From contig NZ_WBZC01000010.1 of NCBI RefSeq assembly GCF_009017275.1, positions 1-64,000 on the forward strand: a DNA stretch of 64,000 nt. The letters are read 5' to 3'. The stretch comes from Alkaliphilus pronyensis (GTDB taxonomy: Bacteria > Bacillota > Clostridia > Peptostreptococcales > Natronincolaceae). A program made the translations under genes and the position numbers. The notes beneath the pieces are model-generated. The model worked only from the letters and a program-made list of their open reading frames with translations, was not told the DNA's origin and did not search any database. This document shows, piece after piece, positions 7,892-17,411 of this stretch (within the stretch, counting starts at the first letter, position 1; each line of letters starts with the position of its first letter).

Positions 7892-10088
7892 TAATCAACG
7901 GGGAGCTATAACTGTATTTTTAAGTATTGTTTTATTAGTTTTTATAATTCTTGCTGGTGTAATAGTTGAGGCAGCAAGACTTAGAGTCAGTGAGTTTCAA
8001 GCAAAACGTATAACTAGATTAGCAACTAATTCAGTTTTAGCAGGTTATAATAAGGATTTAAAGGAGGATTATGGTCTTTTTGCTTTAGACTATCAAAATC
8101 AAGATGAAATTACTACAGCTTTACAGTATTACATAAATAATAATTTCAAGGTTATTGAAGGCTTACCCAATATAATGGGAAATCAGTTTATAGATAGTAA
8201 CAGCAGCACAAACTATTGGGATATTTTTGACTATAGAATAGAAACTGTATCTGTAGTACCTGAGTACCCTCTGTTGGAGGATGAGGTTATAAGGCAGCAG
8301 ATATTAGAGTTCATGAAGCTTAGAGGACCTGAGAAAGTAGTAGAGGTTTTTTTGGACAAGCTATTAGAGTTTAATAACCATAAAAAGTCCATAAAATCCT
8401 TTAGCCAAAAGCTAGATATTGAAGAGGAATTATATCAATTAGCAATACTTCATGATACCTTAGAAGACATTACAGACAAGTGTAATGAAATAATGGATGG
8501 ATATATAGTAGCATTTACAAAGGACTATGTTAGATTAGCTGAAGACTTATATGAATACCAAAAAGAAAAAGAAAGCCTAAATAGAAGAATAGATGATCTT
8601 TTAAAAAAATCTAAAAACAGTAATGATATAGAAATAGATAATCAGCTGGAAAGCCTATTACAAAGGCTATCAAGAGTTAGCAATGAAATAAGGGATATAA
8701 AAAAAGATATATCTAAAATAGAAAGACAAATAGAAGCGGAAATTCTTAGCTTCGAAGGATTAAACAATGAGGCTGTAAGCATTGTTGATTTAATTACTGC
8801 TAAAAATGAAGCTATAAAGACTTTAATTGATAACTTCGAGAATGAGATTAAAGGTGGAGAGAACCAACTAAATGATGAACTAAAGGAAGATATTAAAGAA
8901 TTCAAAAAAATAATACAAGAAGCTAAGGTACAGTCAATTAAAGATAGTTCCCTAATAAATATTAATAATTTAATGAGAGCACAGCTAGCTTTAGAAAAGC
9001 TGACAGGTAATAGAAATCCATCAAGTCAAAAAGATATGATTCTTATTAAGGAAAAAGCTAAAGAAATTCAACTTCTCATTGAATCCTGTATTAAACTGGA
9101 GTTTACTAAGGTTAAGGTAGAATATATAGATAATGAAGGGGTTAAAGTAGTTGATGATAGAAGAAGAAATGCTTCGAAGGCAAAGGAGTTTTTGCTGGAG
9201 GAAAAGGAAACTATCAAAAAAACAATAGATGCAGATGTATTTAAGAATTTGCCATCAAAGGGCGAAAACAATACCTATATAAATAAGGAAATAGAATTTG
9301 ATGGTAACAGCGGTAAAGGTGGATATACCTTTGAAAGCTATAATTTACTCAATTCTTTAATGTTTGATAGCTTTAAAGAAGATTTTGTGAATATAAGAGA
9401 TGAAATATATATAAATGAGTATATATTAGGAATGTTTAAAAGCTATGTATCCGATAAGGAAAGCTTTATAAAAGATCTTAGAAACATAGAAAAACCTACT
9501 AAAAGCACATTTCTAGATTATGAAGTAGAGTACATTTTATATGGATCAGATTCTCAAGCAGAAAACTTTAATAAAGCTAAAAGGGATATTTTAGCAATGC
9601 GATTTGTATTTAATGTTCTACATGTGTATCAAACACCAAAGCTGGTAAATGATGCAACAATTATTGCAGCTAGCCTATCATCTATTCTGGGGGGTGCATC
9701 ATTACCATTACTAAAAACTTTAATACTATGTGGTTGGGCAATGTCCTACTCTATTGAGGATGTTTCAAATCTCCTAAAGGGTGAAGAGGTTAACCTAATA
9801 AAAAAAACCGACACCATAAAGCTTAACTACGAGGATTACCTACGAATACTTCTGTTAAAGCCTGGAATTGGTAAAATTAAGCTTAATAGAGTTAAAGATT
9901 TAATACAGCTAAACATTAATAAAAAGACAGGAGAAGCCCTTGTAGTAGATGAAATGTTTACATATATGAATGTAAATATCAAGTATTCAATTAAATACTT
10001 ATTCTTTAACTTACCCTTGTTTCAAAGGCTTGTTGCTGCAAATGACAATAGATATAATTATGAAATACAACTTTGGTATGGATATTAA
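7878..10088 (+). CDS. DUF5702 protein of the Tad locus (TadG-like position)
   Basis: Large 736-aa protein with a prepilin-like start (RGAITVFLSIV) and a single N-terminal membrane helix, so most of it is outside the cell. A region at about 165-300 is strongly charged and heptad-like, a likely coiled coil. A second hydrophobic stretch lies near residues 590-640. The motif ITRLATNSVLAGYN shortly after the first helix is shared with DUF5702 proteins of clostridial Tad clusters. Its exact function is unknown; position suggests a TadG-like role at the pilus base or cell wall. Start ATG 7878 or 7881. Confidence 0.75.
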   Translation: MMEGNNQRGAITVFLSIVLLVFIILAGVIVEAARLRVSEFQAKRITRLATNSVLAGYNKDLKEDYGLFALDYQNQDEITTALQYYINNNFKVIEGLPNIMGNQFIDSNSSTNYWDIFDYRIETVSVVPEYPLLEDEVIRQQILEFMKLRGPEKVVEVFLDKLLEFNNHKKSIKSFSQKLDIEEELYQLAILHDTLEDITDKCNEIMDGYIVAFTKDYVRLAEDLYEYQKEKESLNRRIDDLLKKSKNSNDIEIDNQLESLLQRLSRVSNEIRDIKKDISKIERQIEAEILSFEGLNNEAVSIVDLITAKNEAIKTLIDNFENEIKGGENQLNDELKEDIKEFKKIIQEAKVQSIKDSSLININNLMRAQLALEKLTGNRNPSSQKDMILIKEKAKEIQLLIESCIKLEFTKVKVEYIDNEGVKVVDDRRRNASKAKEFLLEEKETIKKTIDADVFKNLPSKGENNTYINKEIEFDGNSGKGGYTFESYNLLNSLMFDSFKEDFVNIRDEIYINEYILGMFKSYVSDKESFIKDLRNIEKPTKSTFLDYEVEYILYGSDSQAENFNKAKRDILAMRFVFNVLHVYQTPKLVNDATIIAASLSSILGGASLPLLKTLILCGWAMSYSIEDVSNLLKGEEVNLIKKTDTIKLNYEDYLRILLLKPGIGKIKLNRVKDLIQLNINKKTGEALVVDEMFTYMNVNIKYSIKYLFFNLPLFQRLVAANDNRYNYEIQLWYGY

Positions 10089-10099
10089 AGGGGATAATA

Positions 10100-11350
10100 A
10101 TGAACTATAGAGATTTTAAGAAAGGCGGCTCAATAACAGTTGAGGCTGCTTTAACGCTTCCTTTATTTATTGCTATTATATTAACTATTGGTTTTTTTTC
10201 CAGAATACTTTATCTTCATGAAATCATTCAGCATGGCATAACAGAAACTGCCAATGAAATAGCATCGGTTAGTTACATTTACCATGTCAGTGGTATAAAG
10301 GATTTACATGAAGCAGTTGAAGATGGCTTAGCTGATTATTCAGCCTCTGCTGATGGCAAAATATATAATATCAAAGATTTATATAGTACAACCTCAGAGA
10401 TAAGAGAGTTAATACTTAATATTACTGACAATCCACAGCCACAACAATATAATCCTGTTTTTCCTGACAATGTAGATGCTGATACTGAAGCCATAATATA
10501 TAAGTATAAAAAAGTAGTAGAAGATACAAAATACACGTTTGAAAACCCAGTAGAAGAATTGTACAGTATTATGGCATTGGTGGGAGAAACAGCTTGGAGT
10601 CAAGGTAATACATACTTAGAAGGACTAATCATAAAGCAGCTAATAAAAAAACACTTAGTAAGCTCCACAGAAAGGGATGTAAACAAAAGATTATTAGCAC
10701 TAGGTGTTGTAGATGGTTGGAATGGCTTAAGCTTTGAAAAATCATCAATCTTTAATGATAATGATGAGGTAACCATTATTGTTACATATAAGATTAATAC
10801 TTTTCCAATAGCAATTATAAGGGATTTACCCATAATTCAAAAAGTAAACTTAAGAGCATGGATGGATGGCGGAAAACTATCCATTTCAGATATGAAGGAT
10901 GAAATCACACAGGAGGCTCGAAGTAATATTCCTGAAGATTTAGTTGATGAGGTTATTGAGGCGGGCTTTGATATATGGAGCTTATCGGTATTTAAAAGGG
11001 GAAGAGAAATTAAAAAACTATTAAATAGCAATTTAGATGAAAACTTTCCTATTATAGATAGCTATAGGGATAGAACAGTAGAGGCAATTAGAAGCCATGA
11101 TACTAGATTAATTAGTAACGAAGGCAGGGGTTTTTACTATCAGCTTACCTCAAGCATTAGAGAATTAGACGAGTTTACAGGTAGGAAATATAAAGGTAAA
11201 GCAATTACACCAGAAGATTATAGTAAAAAGCAGCTAACCATAGTAGTACCTGATGTAGAGGTTACCGAAGAGCAAATTAAAAGCATAAGGGATGCAATGA
11301 CCTATGGAGCAGATCGTGAAATAATCATAAGGCTTGTGATAGTTAGGTGA
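10100..11350 (+). CDS. Second TadE-like pseudopilin with long extracytoplasmic part
   Basis: The sequence GGSITVEAALTLPLF followed by a hydrophobic helix is a TadE-type leader. The reading frame is open back to 10073, but ATG 10100 is the better start: AAAGGGGAT precedes it at the right distance and the upstream gene ends at 10088. The mature part is about 390 residues and unrecognised. Together with the other TadE-like gene and the DUF5702 gene it gives three prepilin-like proteins besides the pilin. Confidence 0.78.
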   Translation: MNYRDFKKGGSITVEAALTLPLFIAIILTIGFFSRILYLHEIIQHGITETANEIASVSYIYHVSGIKDLHEAVEDGLADYSASADGKIYNIKDLYSTTSEIRELILNITDNPQPQQYNPVFPDNVDADTEAIIYKYKKVVEDTKYTFENPVEELYSIMALVGETAWSQGNTYLEGLIIKQLIKKHLVSSTERDVNKRLLALGVVDGWNGLSFEKSSIFNDNDEVTIIVTYKINTFPIAIIRDLPIIQKVNLRAWMDGGKLSISDMKDEITQEARSNIPEDLVDEVIEAGFDIWSLSVFKRGREIKKLLNSNLDENFPIIDSYRDRTVEAIRSHDTRLISNEGRGFYYQLTSSIRELDEFTGRKYKGKAITPEDYSKKQLTIVVPDVEVTEEQIKSIRDAMTYGADREIIIRLVIVR

Positions 11351-11363
11351 TTGGGGGGATTTA

Positions 11364-11864
11364 ATGAAGAATACATATTTTTTTACTCTAACACTTGTAC
11401 TTATTGTTGTATGCAGAATATCTATGAAGGGTACTCCTCCATTAATAGAGGAATACTTACTACTAATATTACTAGCTATAGCATCCTATTACGACCTAAA
11501 GTACAAAATTATTCCAGATACATTGATAATAGTAAGCGTTATCTGTAGTATTTTATTTGGTCTTTTAAATATAGATACTTTTTTAAGTCATAGATTATTA
11601 AGTGGCCTTGTGGTTTTGGGAATAATGACAATGATATATTTTTTAACTAAAGGAAATATTGGCTTTGGAGATGTAAAGCTAATAGCAACTACAGCTTTAT
11701 TTTTAGGATTATGGAGGTCTTTTTTAATGCTATTAATTGCAACATTTTTTTGTGGACTATTTGGTTTGATTCTTCTAGCTACAAAAAGAGTAAGTAGAAA
11801 AAGCAGTTTAGCCTTTGCACCCTTTATTTTAATAGCAACAATAATAACCGTATTCTACCAATAA
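11364..11864 (+). CDS. Second prepilin peptidase, A24 type
   Basis: Membrane protein of 166 aa. The catalytic aspartates are in SYYDLKYKIIPD and in GFGDVK (the GxGD motif). It belongs to the same family as the protein at 2299 but is clearly diverged. Two peptidases in one locus may divide the work between the Flp pilin and the TadE-like substrates, which is inference. Start ATG 11364 follows GGGGGGATTTA. Confidence 0.85.
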   Translation: MKNTYFFTLTLVLIVVCRISMKGTPPLIEEYLLLILLAIASYYDLKYKIIPDTLIIVSVICSILFGLLNIDTFLSHRLLSGLVVLGIMTMIYFLTKGNIGFGDVKLIATTALFLGLWRSFLMLLIATFFCGLFGLILLATKRVSRKSSLAFAPFILIATIITVFYQ

Positions 11865-11880
11865 GAGAAAGGAGTATCAT

Positions 11881-13335
11881 ATGGATGTATTAAGTAATCA
11901 GTTTTGTATCAATTATGAAACCAATGCTAGTGGAAGCTATTTAGAGTTAAAACCAACTACTTCTCAAAAAATCTATAGACATCAATTAGAAATACTTACG
12001 GACAATAACCATGTAAATATGTTACCAATTATTGTGCATAAAAGGGATGGCAACCTACATATATTCTACAACATTACTTCAAAGCAAAAGCTCTCACAAA
12101 TAATTGAGCGAAGAAGGCTAAAAAGGTTGGAATTTGCTAATATTTTAATGGATATATGTAAAACAGTTATACAAAGCAGTAATTATCTACTGTTTGAAGA
12201 TAATTTCATAATTGATGAAGAGGCCATTTATGTAAACCCATCAAGCTTAAAAATTTCATTACTTTACATACCTGTAAAGCTAGAGAAGAATAGCTTTAAT
12301 ACTAGCTTTGTAAGATTAGTTAACAAGCTAATAATTCATATTGATGCAAATGACGGTGTAAATGATGGATTTATACAAAGGATTCTTGTTCAGTTAGATA
12401 GAGAGTCTTTTAATATAGGTTGGTTTTTAAAGTTCTTAAAGGAGATAAGATTAACTGAAGGCAACAGAGTAGAGGTTAGAGATAACAAGTCAACAGATGA
12501 AATTATTGATAAAAATTCAAAAGCTAGTAATTCAAAACCCATAAAGAAAGATATAATTACAACTAAAACAGAGGATACCAGTGCTGCAGCTAATAATGAG
12601 GGAGCTAATGAAATGGAATTACATATAAAAAGAAACACCTTAATCCTTTTTTTAATACAGTTAATTCTACTAAGCTTAGTGGCATTCATGTTTATTGAAG
12701 CAAATATATTAATTAATGAAGAAGGCTTATTCGATTTTACAGCTCTTATAGGTACTATTTTGGTAATTGGAGCATTAGATTACCTTTTAATTACTAAAAT
12801 ATTAAAAAAGGTTAAAGGTGAAAATGAAGCAAAGGATGTGGTTAATAATACAGTTGATAAGGATAAAGGAAAAATGGGAATAAAGGAGCTTAACTTAATA
12901 AACATGAATAAGCAAGAAATATCAACCTTTTCATCTGAAAGTTATATATTAGATGAAAATTTAATAGGGGATAGCCTTTGTGACAGCATAGACACAATGA
13001 TAATTGGCATTGATGAAAAACAAGCCTTACTTACTTCTGTAAGAAATGGTATTGCTGAGAAAATACCCATTAATAATGAAAGCTTTATCATTGGAAAGCT
13101 AGCAGACCATGTTGATTATGTTATTTCCAGCAGAGGAGTAAGCAGAATACATGCAGAGATATTTCTTGATAACAATCAATATTATGTAAAGGATTTAAAT
13201 TCTAAAAACGGCACATTTGTTAATGGGCAGCAGATAATTAGTAATCAGCCATATGAAATAAAGGATAATGATACCATTAGCTTTGCAGATAGAGAATTTG
13301 TTTTTACTATGGCTGCATGTGAGTTACAGGTTTAG
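11881..13335 (+). CDS. DUF6382-like/FHA domain membrane protein
   Basis: 484 aa with three parts: an N-terminal cytoplasmic DUF6382-like region (about 1-200), a low-complexity charged linker and two membrane helices (about 247-310), and a C-terminal FHA domain (about 400-484; SSRGVSRIHAEI and LNSKNGTFVNG are the phosphothreonine-binding signature). FHA domains bind phosphothreonine peptides. No Ser/Thr kinase is present nearby, but a PP2C phosphatase is the next gene, so phosphorylation may control the pilus. The N-terminal region has a faint kinase-like look, which I could not confirm. Confidence 0.75.
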   Translation: MDVLSNQFCINYETNASGSYLELKPTTSQKIYRHQLEILTDNNHVNMLPIIVHKRDGNLHIFYNITSKQKLSQIIERRRLKRLEFANILMDICKTVIQSSNYLLFEDNFIIDEEAIYVNPSSLKISLLYIPVKLEKNSFNTSFVRLVNKLIIHIDANDGVNDGFIQRILVQLDRESFNIGWFLKFLKEIRLTEGNRVEVRDNKSTDEIIDKNSKASNSKPIKKDIITTKTEDTSAAANNEGANEMELHIKRNTLILFLIQLILLSLVAFMFIEANILINEEGLFDFTALIGTILVIGALDYLLITKILKKVKGENEAKDVVNNTVDKDKGKMGIKELNLINMNKQEISTFSSESYILDENLIGDSLCDSIDTMIIGIDEKQALLTSVRNGIAEKIPINNESFIIGKLADHVDYVISSRGVSRIHAEIFLDNNQYYVKDLNSKNGTFVNGQQIISNQPYEIKDNDTISFADREFVFTMAACELQV

Positions 13336-13347
13336 AGGTTTGATGGA

Positions 13348-14106
13348 ATGAAAAAAAGAAAACTACTGGTGGCTGCCTGCTGTGAGAAGGGATACGTAAA
13401 AGAAAAGAATCAGGATAAAATTCTGATTAAAATTGGTGAAGACAATAGTGGAGATTTAGGCTTTTTTTTAGTGGCTGATGGAATTGGAGGATTAAAAAAA
13501 GGAGAGCTGGCCAGTCAAATAGCTGTAGATTTTTTTAAGGAATGGTGGGATAAACACTTAATACAATTATTGAAGGTATATTCCAGTGATGTTGTTGGTG
13601 AAGAATTACTGAGGATGTTTAATATAGTAAATAATTATATAATAAGCTACTCACAAAAAAATAATATAAGAATGGGTACTACACTAACGACACTTTTTCT
13701 ATACAAAGATGATTTTTTAATTACCCATATAGGAGATAGTAGAGTGTACCTGTTAAACAATGGTAAGCTGCATAAAATGACAAAAGATCATACGCTACTG
13801 CATAATAATACGCTAAGGGAACTAAATATTAATGAAGGAAAAATAAATCAAAGACGAAATGTCTTAACACAATGTATTGGTGTATATAGAAATATAGAGC
13901 CCTATCAAAAAAAATGCAAATTAACTTCAAGTGGGATGTTACTAGTTTGCAGTGATGGGCTATACAAAATGTTGAGTGAAAAAGAAATAGAGTATATTTT
14001 TTCAAAAAATATTGATGATATAGAAATTATCATGTCAAAGCTGAAGGCAGAGGTATTATTAAAAGGAGCAAAGGATAATTTATCTGCAATAATTATTTCC
14101 TTCTAA
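13348..14106 (+). CDS. PP2C family Ser/Thr protein phosphatase
   Basis: Metal-dependent phosphatase of 252 aa. Metal-binding Asp residues are in NQDKILI, LVADGIGG, CSDGLY and KDNLSAI, all in the usual order, and THIGDSRVYL is also characteristic. It follows the FHA protein by 12 bases and probably removes phosphate from targets recognised by that protein. No kinase partner is encoded in the window. No membrane segment is visible. Confidence 0.9.
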   Translation: MKKRKLLVAACCEKGYVKEKNQDKILIKIGEDNSGDLGFFLVADGIGGLKKGELASQIAVDFFKEWWDKHLIQLLKVYSSDVVGEELLRMFNIVNNYIISYSQKNNIRMGTTLTTLFLYKDDFLITHIGDSRVYLLNNGKLHKMTKDHTLLHNNTLRELNINEGKINQRRNVLTQCIGVYRNIEPYQKKCKLTSSGMLLVCSDGLYKMLSEKEIEYIFSKNIDDIEIIMSKLKAEVLLKGAKDNLSAIIISF

Positions 14107-14227
14107 AAATAAATAAACAAAGGAGAAGTGCAAGAATTTACAGACAATTCTAAATATGATATTATTAAATGTAAAGAATTTCTTAAGTATTTGCATAAAA
14201 AAGTATATGTTTTGGGGGAGTGCTTAT

Positions 14228-14692
14228 ATGGACAGGAAAGATGTAGATAATCATAAATTATTTATTCTTTTTATGCTTTGTACTTTGGTTCTTTTAGGCT
14301 GTTCAAACCCCAAAGCATTCAGTAATCAATATGATATATGGCAGGAAGAAATAGGCGATGGAGAAATATCAATTTATTTTGAAATGCTTAATGGAGAGGA
14401 AACAAAGGTATTAGATGTCGAGCCAGGTAAAGAATACCTTATTGAGTATGAACTCAGATTTGATCGTGGAGTGTTTGACATATTCATAACTAATGAGGTT
14501 GACGAAATATTGTTTTTTAAGATAGGAAATGAAGAAATTAAAAAGAATTTGCTAGTAGAGGAAGAAAAACATATTAATCTACATATTATTGGAGGGACGG
14601 TTAAGCTAAAAGCAACGGAAGAGAGCTTTAAACTAAAGTTACAAGGAAATATAGCTTCAGGCTCCTTAACTGTAAAATGGAATGAAATGTAA
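14228..14692 (+). CDS. Small predicted lipoprotein
   Basis: 154 aa. A hydrophobic segment leads to the lipobox LLGC at about residues 21-24, so the mature protein is predicted to be lipid-anchored outside the cell. The frame is open to 14156, but ATG 14228 is preferred because GGGGGAG lies seven bases upstream. The rest, with many Glu and Lys, has no family I recognise. It is the last gene of the pilus region before a hairpin at 14744-14764. Confidence 0.7.
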   Translation: MDRKDVDNHKLFILFMLCTLVLLGCSNPKAFSNQYDIWQEEIGDGEISIYFEMLNGEETKVLDVEPGKEYLIEYELRFDRGVFDIFITNEVDEILFFKIGNEEIKKNLLVEEEKHINLHIIGGTVKLKATEESFKLKLQGNIASGSLTVKWNEM

Positions 14693-14743
14693 ATCTCAAC
14701 TATCAGTTTTTAAATAAATAGATAATTTAATATTTAACCTAAG

Positions 14744-14768
14744 AACCGCTAAATAATAGCGGTTTTAT
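14744..14768 (+). terminator. Probable weak terminator
   Basis: Stem AACCGCT/AGCGGTT (14744-14750 with 14758-14764) with a 7-nt loop and a short T-rich tail. It would end the tad region before nadD. Confidence 0.55.
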
Positions 14769-14912
14769 TAATATTAGGTAAATATTATTGTAATTCTATT
14801 GCCTATATACCGACCTACAGAAATAATTACCTTTTTAAAATTTTTAATATCTGATAAAATATAGTATAATGTATCAGTTGACTACTAGTATAAACTTTTA
14901 AGAGGTGTCAAT

Positions 14913-15554
14913 ATGGATAATGAGAAAAAGAATAGAAAAGGAATTGGAATATTAGGGGGAACTTTTGATCCTATACATCTAGGGCATCTATATATTGCTG
15001 AAGCAGCTATGGATGAGTTAGCTTTAGAAAAGGTTATTTTTATTCCTACATGCATTTCACCCCATAAGCTACAAGCAAATATAACAGAGGTTAGTCATCG
15101 CTTGATTATGACAAATATAGCCACAAATGCAAATAAAAGGTTCCTAGTGTCGGATATTGAAATAAAAAGAAGAGGAATATCCTTTACTATTGAGACAATT
15201 AATGAACTAAAAAAAATATATAATGACAATAATAAATTACACTTAATATTAGGTGGTGACTCCTTTATAGGATTAGAGGAATGGAAAAGCTATAAAACAC
15301 TATTGGAAACAACTAACCTTGTTGTGGTGTCAAGGGCTGGAAATAAGGATGTTGAAATAAAAGAAAAAATTAACCACTACAAAAGCCTGTATAATACTAA
15401 AATTATTCTACTAACCATACCAACCCTTGAAATTTCAGCCACTAGTATTCGCCAAAGGGTCAATGAGGGTAAAACCATAAAATACTTAGTTCCTGAAGGA
15501 GTTGAGACCTACATTGCAAAAAACAAACTATATGGATATAAGTCAAATGGATGA
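14913..15554 (+). CDS. nadD: Nicotinate-nucleotide adenylyltransferase
   Basis: Adenylylates nicotinate mononucleotide in NAD synthesis. The nucleotidyltransferase motif GGTFDPIHLGH is at about residues 14-24, and ISATSIRQRV near residue 175 is the second signature. 213 aa is typical. The ribosome binding site is AAGAGGTGT. A TATAAT at 14865-14870 may belong to its promoter. yqeK follows with a short overlap, a frequent clostridial pairing. Confidence 0.95.
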   Translation: MDNEKKNRKGIGILGGTFDPIHLGHLYIAEAAMDELALEKVIFIPTCISPHKLQANITEVSHRLIMTNIATNANKRFLVSDIEIKRRGISFTIETINELKKIYNDNNKLHLILGGDSFIGLEEWKSYKTLLETTNLVVVSRAGNKDVEIKEKINHYKSLYNTKIILLTIPTLEISATSIRQRVNEGKTIKYLVPEGVETYIAKNKLYGYKSNG

Positions 15555-16146
15555 TAATGAAAATTATAAGGATAGTGATTTATATAAAGCCATAGATCAT
15601 AAATTGAAGCAGGTTATATCAAAAAAGAGGTACAAGCATACTTTAGGGGTAGTAGATGTAGCTGTTTATTTAGCTAATAAATATGGCGAAAATTGTAATA
15701 AGGCTGCTATTGCTGCATTGCTTCATGATTATGCAAAGGATTTTTCAGAAGCTAAGCTAAGAAAGCATATAAAAAAGAATAAAATACCTGTTGATGATGT
15801 TTTAAATTGTGCATATCAGCTCCTACATGGAAAGGTTGCTGCTTCAATTGCAAAGAAAAGGTTTGGTGTAACAGATATAGATATATTAAATGCTGTTGAA
15901 TATCATACAACTGGAAGAAGGGGCATGACTAGACTTGAAAAAATAATATATTTAGCAGACTTTATTGAGGTGGGACGCAGCTATCCTGGGGTTGATGAAC
16001 TAAGGGTAATTGCCGAGGAAGATTTAGATAAAGCGGTTCTAAAAGCATTAAACAATACTATAATATATGTTTTAGACATTAACCAAATATTGCATCCAAA
16101 CACAATTGATGCAAGAAACCAAATATTGATTGGCAATGATAAATAA
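15547..16146 (+). CDS. yqeK: YqeK family HD-domain hydrolase (diadenosine tetraphosphatase)
   Basis: HD-superfamily metal-dependent phosphohydrolase; YqeK proteins cleave diadenosine tetraphosphate symmetrically. The metal-binding motif LLHDYAKD (His-Asp) follows RYKHTLGVVDVA, and EYHTTG and FIEVGR are conserved. The frame is open to 15502, but ATG 15547, overlapping the nadD stop by a few bases, gives the usual length (199 aa) and suggests translational coupling. Confidence 0.88.
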   Translation: MDDNENYKDSDLYKAIDHKLKQVISKKRYKHTLGVVDVAVYLANKYGENCNKAAIAALLHDYAKDFSEAKLRKHIKKNKIPVDDVLNCAYQLLHGKVAASIAKKRFGVTDIDILNAVEYHTTGRRGMTRLEKIIYLADFIEVGRSYPGVDELRVIAEEDLDKAVLKALNNTIIYVLDINQILHPNTIDARNQILIGNDK

Positions 16147-16159
16147 AGAGGTGTTATTG

Positions 16160-17341
16160 ATGACTAAGGGAAAAAAACTAATCACTTTTGTAATTGTGCT
16201 TATTATTATAGGTGCTTTTCCATTAGGTGCAATAGTTAATAGAATTTTTGCAAAGGATTTTCAAGAGGACAATAGTATTTTCAGTTACTTTTCAGAAGAA
16301 AACGGCAAGACAAATATACTAATATTCGGAGTTGATGCTTTAAGCAAAGAAAAGGCAAAAAAAACTCGTTCTGATTCAATTATGCTGTTTAGTATGGATT
16401 CATCCGGAGAGAACCCTACTTTAATCTCAATACCAAGAGATACTATAGTAGATATTCCAGGAAGAAGGAACCCAGAAAAAATAAATCATGCCCATGCATA
16501 TGGAGATGCCCAGCTTTTGGTGGAAACAGTAGAGAATCTCTTTGGTATTAAAGTCAACCAGTATGTTCGTGTTAACTACAGAGCTGTAGAGGAAATGATA
16601 GATGCTATAGGAGGAATTGAAATTGATGTACCTATGGATATGAAGTACAGTGATCCCTATGATAATCCACCACTTCATATAAATATTCCTAAAGGTCTAC
16701 AAGTATTAGATGGTAAGAATGCTGTACACTTTCTACGCTTTAGAAAAGGATACTCTAATCAAGATTTAGGCCGTATTGAAGCTCAACAAAACTTTGTTAA
16801 TTCACTAAAGGATAAAGCTCTGTCACCTAAAATTATACCTAAAATACCTAAATTAATTAATATCTTTCATGAACATGTAGATACTAATATAAGCCAAGGT
16901 ACAATGCTAAAGCTGAGCTCCTATTTTATTAAAGGAGAGATTAAAGAACTAAACCGATTAACGCTACAAGGTAATGCAAAAAAGGTTAATGGAGTAGCAG
17001 GCTACTATGTAGATAATGAGGCATTAAGTATTCTTAAGAATCAGCTATCGGATAATAACGAGATTTTAGCCAAAATAACTGTGTTAAATGGCTGTGGAAT
17101 AAAAAGCATAGCTACTGAAAATGCAAACAAGCTTGAGGGAAACAATATAAAGGTTGAAAAAATTGGTAACTATGAAAATTTCGATATATCAGACTCATTT
17201 ATCGAGTATAAAAAGCCCTTTAAAAAGCAAGCCCAAAAAATTTCTAATATATTAGGAATAAAGGATATAAGGGAGAGGGATGAATGGGTGGAAGACAGTA
17301 TAGACATTAAGGTTATCATTGGAAAAGATTTAGATGCATAA
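16160..17341 (+). CDS. LytR-CpsA-Psr (LCP) family cell-wall polymer ligase
   Basis: Enzymes of this family attach teichoic acid-like or polysaccharide chains to peptidoglycan. After one N-terminal membrane helix the LCP domain shows NILIFGVDAL, RSDSIMLFS, SIPRDTIVDIPG and a RFRKGYSNQDLGR motif with the conserved Arg residues. A C-terminal LytR_C domain begins near ITVLNGCG. The frame opens at 16130, but ATG 16160, after AGAGGTGTT, is favoured. 393 aa. It stands next to nadD-yqeK, a common Firmicutes order. Confidence 0.9.
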   Translation: MTKGKKLITFVIVLIIIGAFPLGAIVNRIFAKDFQEDNSIFSYFSEENGKTNILIFGVDALSKEKAKKTRSDSIMLFSMDSSGENPTLISIPRDTIVDIPGRRNPEKINHAHAYGDAQLLVETVENLFGIKVNQYVRVNYRAVEEMIDAIGGIEIDVPMDMKYSDPYDNPPLHINIPKGLQVLDGKNAVHFLRFRKGYSNQDLGRIEAQQNFVNSLKDKALSPKIIPKIPKLINIFHEHVDTNISQGTMLKLSSYFIKGEIKELNRLTLQGNAKKVNGVAGYYVDNEALSILKNQLSDNNEILAKITVLNGCGIKSIATENANKLEGNNIKVEKIGNYENFDISDSFIEYKKPFKKQAQKISNILGIKDIRERDEWVEDSIDIKVIIGKDLDA

Positions 17342-17411
17342 TACTTATTGTAATTAATAATCAACTTAATCATATAGTTAATGAGACATACTTTATTAAT
17401 AGGGGGTAAAC

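Noticed and set aside
11351-11548. Frame overlapping the second prepilin peptidase
   Set aside because: The other frame from 11364 encodes the A24 aspartyl motifs, so this one is a shadow.
14129-14251. Short GTG-started frame of about 40 codons before the lipoprotein gene
   Set aside because: The ribosome binding site is only two bases from the GTG and the product resembles nothing; ATG 14228 explains the region better.
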